This document shows positions 7,467-12,697 of a stretch of 12,697 nucleotides of DNA, piece by piece. This DNA is from Campylobacterales bacterium. Its GTDB lineage: Bacteria; Campylobacterota; Campylobacteria; Campylobacterales; Hydrogenimonadaceae. Numbering within the stretch: position 1 is the stretch's first letter; each line of letters starts with the position of its first letter. Below the pieces are notes generated by a model. That model saw only the letters and a program-made list of their open reading frames with translations, searched no databases and was not told the origin of the DNA. The stretch is taken from contig JALSPH010000109.1 in the NCBI GenBank assembly GCA_026986055.1, positions 1-12,697 of the forward strand, given 5' to 3'. The position numbers and the translations under genes were made by a program.

Positions 7467-8304
7467 GGAGATTTTAAAGGTAGTGATTTTCTATATCGTC
7501 ACTTTTGCGGCAATGGCGGTACTGATGTGGAGTGTTTTTGAAAAGTTCGGCTACTCCGACAGAAACTTTCTAATAGTTGTCATCATGCTTCTGCCTCTAT
7601 CTCTTCTTTTTGGGTATATCCTCTCGAAGATCGCACTTGAGCCCCTTTTTGTAACCAACGATCTGCTCGATAGATTATTGAAAGATACTCTTCACGAACT
7701 GAATATCCCTCTCTCTACGATCTTTGCCAACGTTTCGATGCTAAAAAGAGATGAGAAGGAGAAAAAGAGACTCAGAAGGCTTGAGAGGGTACAGAAGGCG
7801 GCTGAGAATCTAAGCGAACTCTACGAAGATCTCGACTATTTTATAAAAAAGGAGATTGGAAGCGTTGAGAGGGAGCGGTTTGACCTTTCTGACGTGGTAA
7901 AAAAGAGTGTTCAAAAGATGGAGGAGTTGGCGAAGGGAATTTCGATACAATATGAGCCTGTGAAATTCTATGTCAATGCGGACAGAAGAGGGTGTCAAAA
8001 AGCTGTAGACAACCTTCTGAGCAATGCGGTTAAGTACAACAGGCCCGGCGGATCGGTGGAGATCTTTTTCGAAGATGGTTGGCTTGTCGTAAAAGATAGC
8101 GGAGTAGGAATGGATGAAACGACACTGTTTCATATCTTCGACCGTTATTACCAGAGCGATTTGAGCGCTTCCGGGTACGGTATAGGGCTGCATATCGTAA
8201 AAACTTTCTGCGACGAGCATGGAATAGAGATAAAGATAGAGTCGAAAGTCGAAAAGGGGACCACTTTTCGTCTGAACTTCGCATCTGTGGGAGAGAGAGA
8301 TTGA
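7456..8304 (+). CDS. Short membrane sensor histidine kinase
   Basis: This is the partner kinase of the preceding regulator, 282 residues if started at TTG 7456; GTG 7483 is an alternative start. Two membrane helices (about 8-28 and 38-56) are separated by only about ten residues, so there is no periplasmic sensor domain. Sensing must be within the membrane, cytoplasmic or through a partner protein. The H-box is DTLHELNIPLSTI with His80. The catalytic domain has the N-box DNLLSNAVKYN (Asn190), the G1 box DSGVGMD (214-220), the F-box HIFDRYY and the G2 box GYGIGLHIV. A charged coiled-coil stretch, about 97-125, links the H-box region to the ATPase domain. It overlaps the regulator by 11 bases and the exbB start by 4 (TTGA). 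The TTG start lacks a strong ribosome site, which suggests coupling to translation of the gene before it. Confidence 0.92.
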   Translation: MKRREILKVVIFYIVTFAAMAVLMWSVFEKFGYSDRNFLIVVIMLLPLSLLFGYILSKIALEPLFVTNDLLDRLLKDTLHELNIPLSTIFANVSMLKRDEKEKKRLRRLERVQKAAENLSELYEDLDYFIKKEIGSVERERFDLSDVVKKSVQKMEELAKGISIQYEPVKFYVNADRRGCQKAVDNLLSNAVKYNRPGGSVEIFFEDGWLVVKDSGVGMDETTLFHIFDRYYQSDLSASGYGIGLHIVKTFCDEHGIEIKIESKVEKGTTFRLNFASVGERD

Positions 8305-8747
8305 ACGATTGGGTTATAGATAGTGTGGATTATATCTTTATAGGGATTCTTGGGTTTATGAGTTTCGTTGCGCTATGGTTGGTGCTTGAACGCTACTTCT
8401 TCTACAAACATATAGACCTTGCAAGCTTCAAGGAGAAAGAGGAGCTGGAGATCGCTCTTGGCGAAAACCTCACCATGCTTGCTTCCATCGGTTCCAACGC
8501 ACCGTTCGTAGGGCTTCTCGGAACGGTCGTAGGCATTATGGTCACGTTTGTTACTATCGGCCAAAGCGGGCTTGTGGAGACAAAAGAGATCATGGTGGGG
8601 CTGGCACTGGCTCTGAAGACGACTGCCGGAGGGATTTTGGTGGCTATTCCGACCATCTGGCTCTACAACCTGCTTTTAAGACGTGCGGAGATTTTGACGG
8701 CACGCTGGGAGATTTTACAGAAGAGAAAGAGGGAGAGTCGGGAGTGA
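8301..8747 (+). CDS. exbB: ExbB-type ion-channel subunit (MotA/TolQ/ExbB family)
   Basis: ExbB forms the inner-membrane pentamer that, with ExbD, turns the proton-motive force into work on TonB-type proteins. The 148-residue short form has three membrane segments (about 9-30, 63-85 and 98-122) and lacks the longer N-terminus of Escherichia coli ExbB. The family core is GSNAPFVGLLGTVVGIMVTF (64-83), then VGLALALKTTAGGILVAIPTIWLYN. By eye, the position of Escherichia coli Glu176 is taken by Leu103, a pattern I believe is common in epsilonproteobacterial ExbB. The start TTG 8301 overlaps the kinase stop (TTGA), preceded by a GGGAGAGAGAG purine run. Its stop overlaps exbD (GTGA). No tonB gene follows, so the energised partner is encoded elsewhere or differs. 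TolQ is the main alternative name. Confidence 0.9.
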   Translation: MNDWVIDSVDYIFIGILGFMSFVALWLVLERYFFYKHIDLASFKEKEELEIALGENLTMLASIGSNAPFVGLLGTVVGIMVTFVTIGQSGLVETKEIMVGLALALKTTAGGILVAIPTIWLYNLLLRRAEILTARWEILQKRKRESRE

Positions 8748-9127
8748 AGGCCAGGAGGTTCGACCAGATAAACGTTCTTCCCTTTATAGATATCATGCTG
8801 GTACTCCTTGTCGTGGTTCTTACTACCGCATCTTTCGTCGCAAAGGGAACGATTCCCGTAGACCTTCCCAAAGCCTCGGGAGCCAAGGCGAGTGTGAAAA
8901 AGATGAAAACGATAGTTATAAAGAGCGATGGTGAGATCTATTTTCAAGATAAAAAGAGCAGCCTGAAAGAGCTTAAAACCATTCTTTTGAAACTCGACCC
9001 TAAAAAGGATGCGATTTTGATAAAGAGCGATGCCAAAAGCAGGTTTCAAAACTTTGTCAGCGTTATAGACCTTCTGAAAGCAAAAGGGTTCGATAAAATC
9101 AGCATAGAGACGGTGAATCCGAAATGA
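8744..9127 (+). CDS. exbD: ExbD-type proton-channel subunit
   Basis: ExbD has a single membrane helix and a periplasmic domain, and pairs with ExbB; one or two ExbD copies sit inside the ExbB ring. It is 127 residues, with a short cytoplasmic N-terminus and the essential membrane aspartate Asp16 in LPFIDIMLVLLVVVL. VDLPKASG follows the helix, and the periplasmic domain ends in LLKAKGFDKISIETV. The start GTG 8744 overlaps the exbB stop by 4 bases, preceded by a GGGAGAGTCGGGAG purine-rich site. It overlaps the PilZ gene start by 4 bases (ATGA). TolR is an alternative within the same family. Confidence 0.92.
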   Translation: MKARRFDQINVLPFIDIMLVLLVVVLTTASFVAKGTIPVDLPKASGAKASVKKMKTIVIKSDGEIYFQDKKSSLKELKTILLKLDPKKDAILIKSDAKSRFQNFVSVIDLLKAKGFDKISIETVNPK

Positions 9128-10257
9128 TTTTGAAAAAAGATAGCCAAACATACAAAAAGTTGCAGGAAAATAGAAAAGAGTTGATGCCTCTGTACCCCTT
9201 TTTCAAAAGATATAAAGAGGATTTCATAGCCCACTTTATAGATGAGATAAAAAAGGAGACGGGCAGTCACAATATAAGAGAGAACATCTTGAAGGAGAGG
9301 GCGTCCAACTTTTACGATGAACTTTTCGACTTCAAAACTGCAGCATCCAAAAGTGTCGCCGAAGAGTTTATGCAGGTAAAAAAGAGGGGTATCGCCCCTC
9401 TGCTTCTTCTTCAAAAGCTCCTCTCATCTTTGCTTTTGCGTCTTGTCAGCGACTACTCGGACGATAGAGAGATTTTCAGATATCTTACACTGCTGTCGGA
9501 CTATTTCGATGCCGTACTGGAGTATCTTAAAACTCTGCTTCAAGAGGATACGGAGCGAAATTTCGACAGATTTGCACCACTGAAAGAGGAAGAGGTTGAA
9601 AAGTGGCTTCCTGCCGGAAGAGTAGTCAGGTTGATGAGCGTATATAAAGGTATTCCGATAGCTTATGACGGAGTTGCAGACCGAAGCGGCAGTGGTTCGC
9701 TGGTACTTCAAGTACCCCTTGAAAGAGCCATAGTGGCTGAATATGAGGGGAGAGTCGTCTGCTTCGATCGCAGAATGGAGCCTTTCGCTATAGAGATGAG
9801 GATAAAACGTGTAGCCTACCGCGGCAAGATCGCGGTGATGGAGGTGGAGTCTCCTGCATGGATAGAGAGTATCGTTCAGCGTAGAAAGAGGGTCAGAGTG
9901 GCTCTAAACAGACCGCTGAAAGCAAAAATTACCGCTCTTGGAAGGCAGTTCAACGTCGATGTTATAGATATCTCAGCTAAAGGGGTATGCCTGCAGACGG
10001 ATGCAGGTTATGGACTGCCCCTTTATGAACAGGTTGAAGTTACGCTTCCAGTGCCTCAGGAGGATGGGGGTGTCAGGAATATTGTCATGAGAGGGACTTT
10101 GCAGTTTGTCTCTACCCATGACGGATCGCAGCGCAGGTACCATATCTATCTGCATGCAAACCCCAGAAAAGAGGAGATTCTCTCTGCATTCGTAGCAAAA
10201 AGGGAGATAGCGTTGATGAGGGAGATAAAGGCGATAGCGGGGAGGAAGAGGGATTAG
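9124..10257 (+). CDS. PilZ-domain (probable c-di-GMP-binding) protein with a helical N-terminal domain
   Basis: This 377-residue cytoplasmic protein has no signal peptide or membrane helices. Residues 1-150 are predicted largely helical and charged, and I do not recognise a family. About 160-250 resembles a YcgR-like N-terminal beta domain (LPAGRVVRLMSVYKGIPIAYDG). The PilZ domain follows, with the c-di-GMP-binding arginine motif RRKRVR (253-258) and the DISAKG box (282-287, matching D/NxSxxG), so ligand-binding residues are present. The C-terminal tail is basic. It starts at ATG 9124, overlapping the exbD stop, and ends the operon. Its place after exbB-exbD, where tonB often stands, suggests it may act on the ExbBD complex or is simply co-expressed. 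YcgR proteins brake the related MotA stator, which makes a link to this stator homologue worth testing. Confidence 0.88.
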   Translation: MILKKDSQTYKKLQENRKELMPLYPFFKRYKEDFIAHFIDEIKKETGSHNIRENILKERASNFYDELFDFKTAASKSVAEEFMQVKKRGIAPLLLLQKLLSSLLLRLVSDYSDDREIFRYLTLLSDYFDAVLEYLKTLLQEDTERNFDRFAPLKEEEVEKWLPAGRVVRLMSVYKGIPIAYDGVADRSGSGSLVLQVPLERAIVAEYEGRVVCFDRRMEPFAIEMRIKRVAYRGKIAVMEVESPAWIESIVQRRKRVRVALNRPLKAKITALGRQFNVDVIDISAKGVCLQTDAGYGLPLYEQVEVTLPVPQEDGGVRNIVMRGTLQFVSTHDGSQRRYHIYLHANPRKEEILSAFVAKREIALMREIKAIAGRKRD

Positions 10258-10284
10258 TGAGAAGGTGAGAAGGTGAGTAGTGAG
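10256..10284. repeat. Short tandem repeat GTGAGAAG / GTGAG
   Basis: GTGAGAAGGTGAGAAGGTGA followed by GTAGTGAGTGG is a run of 8-base units decaying to 7, directly over and after the PilZ stop codon. It is a small slippage-prone sequence with no obvious function. Confidence 0.5.
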
Positions 10285-10339
10285 TGGTTGGAAAACTACG
10301 TACTTTCACTTTTGTTAACACTGACTACACAATCTATAC

Positions 10340-10357
10340 ACATTAATAATGTATAAT
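10340..10357 (+). promoter_or_regulatory. -10 box (TATAAT, 10352-10357) overlapped by a dyad
   Basis: TATAAT at 10352-10357 is 34 bases before the start of the GKCG-repeat gene. The perfect dyad ACATTA-A-TAATGT (10340-10352) abuts and overlaps it by one base, a position suited to a repressor. It has some Fur-box-like AT character but is not a convincing match to that consensus. Confidence 0.45.
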
Positions 10358-10391
10358 AACTCTTCAATATTTCAAACATAAAGGATAGGGA

Positions 10392-10751
10392 ATGATCAAA
10401 GGTATAAAGAGCAAGATAGCGGCTGTTGTAGTCGGTGCGATGGTGCTTGGAGGTTCGGCTTACGCTATGCAGTGTGCCCCCGGAAAATGCGGCGGAAGCA
10501 TGAAGAGCGAGATGAAAAAGAGTAATCCCGCCTCTGAAGAGATGCCTGGAGAGAAGTGTGAAAAGGCGGATTGCAAATGTAAAGCCAAAGGTGAAATGAA
10601 GGGCAAATGCGGTGACGGCAAGTGCGCATCCGGCAAGTGCGGAGAAGGTATGAAAGAGAAAATGAAGGGTAAATGCGGTGAGGGCATGAAAGAGAAGATG
10701 AAGGGTAAAATGGAAGGAAAATGTGCTGCAGGTAAGTGCGGCGGAAAATAA
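10392..10751 (+). CDS. Exported Cys-rich GKC(G)-repeat protein, HvfA/bufferin-like precursor candidate
   Basis: This is a 119-residue protein with a signal peptide (about 1-25: basic start, hydrophobic VVVGAMVLGG, cleavage near SAYA). The mature part is Lys-, Met-, Gly- and Cys-rich: 11 Cys, with seven GKC triplets, five of them GKCG (Cys33, 73, 83, 95, 116). Residues 83-94 and 95-106 (CGEGMKEKMKGK) are an exact 12-residue tandem repeat whose DNA copies differ only at synonymous positions. HvfA-family precursors carry EGKCG repeats and are modified by an MNIO (DUF692) enzyme with a DUF2063-type partner to make oxazolone/thioamide copper ligands; that is recalled family knowledge. Here only one repeat has Glu before GKC, and no MNIO, DUF2063 or DoxX gene is in the window. 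It may be an orphan precursor, modified in trans, or an unmodified periplasmic metal-binding protein. Start ATG 10392 follows AAGGATAGGG. Confidence 0.8.
   Translation: MIKGIKSKIAAVVVGAMVLGGSAYAMQCAPGKCGGSMKSEMKKSNPASEEMPGEKCEKADCKCKAKGEMKGKCGDGKCASGKCGEGMKEKMKGKCGEGMKEKMKGKMEGKCAAGKCGGK
10638..10709 (+). repeat. Tandem 36-bp coding repeat (two units)
   Basis: Units 10638-10673 and 10674-10709 both encode CGEGMKEKMKGK. About four bases differ between them and all differences are silent, which implies selection for the peptide repeat after duplication. Confidence 0.75.
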
Positions 10752-10801
10752 AACCTTGAAAGGGAAACCAGGAAGTTCGCTAAAATTCGGGCACTGATGA
10801 A

Positions 10802-11270
10802 CTAGCCATACAATCCAAGATTTTTGGCATTGAAAAAAATAGCAACCCTGTAATCGAGCCATTCGATGGATTTGGCATGGGCTTTGGAGCGTCTCGCAAG
10901 ATAAGATATTTTATCTCTCAATTGTGAATTGAGGTTTTCAATTTTATTGGTCATCGCTCCTTTGCCCTGAATCGCTTTGTCGGCATACATGGTATCGTAA
11001 CTAAAAGCATCGTCACAATAGATCTTTTCAACCTTGGGAAGATCGAGTTCGAATTCAAAGAGTTCGTCGGTGTTACGATATTTGCACAAACGGTAAAAAT
11101 AAAAAGGCTTGCCCGTTCGGGTATAATACGCCATTGCCACTCGCATATAATACTCGGTTCGATTTGTTCCCAACAAAGGTAAAGAGTTCATTTATAACGC
11201 TGAAATCGAATCTCAAAGAGTTGCGTATCTTTTCGATACTCTCCTGATAAAATTTAACTGTCTCCCTCAT
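10802..11270 (-). pseudogene. Decayed IS1-like transposase remnant (frameshifted, N-terminus missing)
   Basis: This is a broken DDE-type transposase of probable IS1 family. One frame, from 11270 down to about 11150, encodes MRETVKFYQESIEKIRNSLR and ELFTFVGNKSNR. The match then continues in another frame as YYMRVAMAYYTRTGKPFYFY through IYCDDAFSYDTMY, TNKIENLNSQLRDKISYLAR and SIEWLDYRVAIFFNA to TAG at 10804-10802. The (D/N)ELFTFVG.K.N and TN.IE..N..LR motifs are typical of IS1-type proteins. The single-base-scale frameshift lies near 11150-11155. About 165 residues remain; the N-terminal zinc-finger/HTH part expected upstream is absent, with an in-frame stop just before the first ATG. The family assignment is by eye and could be a neighbouring IS group. 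It separates the GKCG-repeat gene from the foreign GC-rich gene. Confidence 0.7.
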
Positions 11271-11311
11271 CTTTTTTAAGGTGCCTCATAGTTATAGAAT
11301 TGCAGGTATTG

Positions 11312-11354
11312 CGCTCAGCACAAGCATATTGAAAACTGATTCCTCAATATTGAG
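11312..11354. repeat. AT-rich hairpin in the gap left of the helicase gene
   Basis: In the AT-rich 171-base gap (11271-11441), GCTCA...ATATTGA pairs with TCAATAT..TGAGC: a 7-bp inner stem with an 11-base loop and an outer GCTCA/TGAGC pairing. No T-run follows in either direction at close range, so its role is unclear. I see no gene in this gap. Confidence 0.4.
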
Positions 11355-11441
11355 CATTTTAGTTTGTATTTTTATGTTCTTTATTAGATTTAGTTGTGTG
11401 GTATCATTGGAAATATAAAAAGTATAGCGGGGTATTTGCCA

Positions 11442-12697
11442 ATGTATCGTGAAGCTGCTTCATCCCTTACAATTCACTGTGAGTTCGTGAATAAAATCAA
11501 CTTTACCTGTCACCAGAGTTCGTTTGCGGTCTTGCGCGATCTGGCCATTGAGAACCGGGATCAGAAGAATCCTTTGGGGGACGTGCTCGTTACCCTGAAG
11601 GCCGATCCGGCGTTCCTTGAGTCCAAGTCGTGGCGGTTGGACCGGATTGGCCCCGGCGGCAGGGTGCCGGTCCGCGATCGGGACATCCAGTTGCGGGGCG
11701 ACTTTCTGTTGAACCTGGCCGATGCGGTGCGGGGAACCCTCACCATCACCGCCGAGCGGCAGGGGGAAGTCCTCGCGCAACTCAGTAAGCCGGTCGAACT
11801 GCTGGCCCGCAACGAGTGGGGCGGGGCCGGCTATATGCCGGAGCTGCTGGCGGCTTTCTCGATGCCCAACGACCCGGCGGTGGATCGCATCCTCCACGAT
11901 GCGAGCCTGATCCTCAGGAAGGCCGGCAAACCGGACGGGATCGACGGCTACCAGGCAAGAAGCCGCCGGCGGGTCTGGGAGATCGCCGCGGCCATCTACG
12001 GCGCGATCGCCAATTTGGACATCAGCTACGCGGTGCCGCCGGCCAGCTTCGAGCGCGACGGACAGAAGATCCGTCTGCCCGGCCAGGTCATCGAGAACCG
12101 GGTTGCCACCTGTCTGGACTCCACCATGCTGTTTGCCTCGGCCCTGGAACAGGCCGGCCTTAACCCCATCGTCGTACTACCCGAGGGCCATGCCATGGTT
12201 GGCGTCTGGTTGCAGCCGGAGGAACTGGCCAGCATCGTCATCGACGAGGCGGAAACCCTGCGCAAACGCATTCAGCTCGACGAGCTGATCCTGATCGAGA
12301 CGACCTACATCACTCAGCATCCCTCGCCGCCTTTCAGCCGGGCCGTGAAGGCCGCTGTCGAAGCCATTGAGCCGGACAAGGACGATACCTTCAGTGCGGC
12401 GGTGGACATCCGCCGTGCGCGCGCATTGCAGATCCCTCCCCTGGGATTGAAGAGCGGTGACGCGACCGGACGCGGTGAGAAACCGGAGAGCACAGGTGTC
12501 GACCAGCCGCTGGAGGAAGCCCCTCCGCTACCCGACTTCGATGAAGGGGTCGAAGACGAGGCCGCGCCGGAAACGCCGGTGGGACGGCTGGAGCGCTGGC
12601 AACGCAAGCTGCTCGATCTCTCGGCCCGCAACCCGCTGCTGAATCACCGCTCCTCCAAGAGCAGCTTGCAGGTCCTGTGTCCCGACCCTGGTCTTCT
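11442..12697 (+). CDS. Large DUF4011/superfamily-1 helicase protein, Hhe-type defence candidate (5' part; runs off the right edge)
   Basis: The frame is open from ATG 11442 (GCGGGG about 9 bases upstream, weak) to the window end, 418 codons. After a family N-terminus (HCEFVNKINFTCHQSSFAVLRDL) comes PVELLARNEWGG with MPELLAAFSMPNDPAVDRIL. A transglutaminase-like segment follows: FERDGQKIRLPGQVIENRVATCLDS with Cys224, and PEGHAMVGVW with His250. An acidic, proline-rich linker leads to WQRKLLDLSARNPLLNH (386-402), the entry to DUF4011. Full members exceed 1,500 residues and continue with AAA_11/AAA_12 helicase and a Vsr-like or DUF3320 end; the anti-phage system Hhe (DUF4011-helicase-Vsr) has this architecture, from memory. 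The downstream half is unseen, so defence activity is inferred. Composition is about 65% GC in a line I counted, against about 42% in the PilZ gene, so transfer is likely. Confidence 0.85.
   Translation, partial: MYREAASSLTIHCEFVNKINFTCHQSSFAVLRDLAIENRDQKNPLGDVLVTLKADPAFLESKSWRLDRIGPGGRVPVRDRDIQLRGDFLLNLADAVRGTLTITAERQGEVLAQLSKPVELLARNEWGGAGYMPELLAAFSMPNDPAVDRILHDASLILRKAGKPDGIDGYQARSRRRVWEIAAAIYGAIANLDISYAVPPASFERDGQKIRLPGQVIENRVATCLDSTMLFASALEQAGLNPIVVLPEGHAMVGVWLQPEELASIVIDEAETLRKRIQLDELILIETTYITQHPSPPFSRAVKAAVEAIEPDKDDTFSAAVDIRRARALQIPPLGLKSGDATGRGEKPESTGVDQPLEEAPPLPDFDEGVEDEAAPETPVGRLERWQRKLLDLSARNPLLNHRSSKSSLQVLCPDPGL

Noticed and set aside
10296..10862. 188-codon minus-strand frame over the GKCG-repeat gene
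   Set aside because: Its composition (Phe/His/Leu runs) is the antisense mirror of the Lys/Met/Cys repeat. The plus-strand frame has a signal peptide, a ribosome site and a promoter.
11460..11897. Minus-strand and alternate-frame ORFs in the GC-rich right end
   Set aside because: High GC keeps many frames open. Only the plus frame from 11442 gives a recognisable protein along its whole length.

Overview
The window reads as a chromosomal segment of a Campylobacterota (epsilonproteobacterial) bacterium, probably near the Sulfurovum/Sulfurimonas/Hydrogenimonas group. This is inferred from protein character: GyrA has Thr86/Asp90 numbering as in Campylobacter, ExbB is the short form, and genes are tightly overlapped with many GTG/TTG starts. 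It is followed on the right by DNA of different origin. No database search was possible, so the genus is a guess.

Layout. 1-822 (minus) is the 5' part of gyrA. 823-1540 has no long gene but holds two large palindromic intergenic elements (857-1121, with MITE-like ends, and about 1189-1359) and a 19-codon leader-type ORF with a strong Shine-Dalgarno just before the first ammonium transporter. 1541-5090 is a duplicated nitrogen module, amtB-glnK followed by amt-glnK. The second amt is broken by a frameshift near 3675-3684, while its glnK is intact. A third foldback hairpin (3404-3461) lies between the modules. A DedA-family membrane protein (5105-5749, minus) converges on the second glnK and diverges from pyrC.

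5813-10257 is one tightly coupled plus-strand operon: pyrC, an OmpR-type response regulator, a short membrane histidine kinase, exbB, exbD and a PilZ-domain protein. Every junction overlaps by 4 or 11 bases, and all internal starts but the last are GTG or TTG. It links pyrimidine synthesis, signal transduction, an ion-driven energiser without a TonB gene, and a probable c-di-GMP receptor.

10392-10751 is an exported, Cys/Lys/Met-rich protein built of GKC(G) repeats. It resembles HvfA/bufferin-type precursor peptides modified by MNIO (DUF692) enzymes for copper handling, but no modifying enzyme is present in the window. To its right is a decayed, frameshifted IS1-like transposase (10802-11270, minus). 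After an AT-rich stretch, a markedly GC-rich gene starts at 11442 and runs off the end. It is the N-terminus of a very large DUF4011/superfamily-1 helicase protein of the type found in the Hhe anti-phage defence system. The right end therefore looks like the edge of an accessory or defence island.
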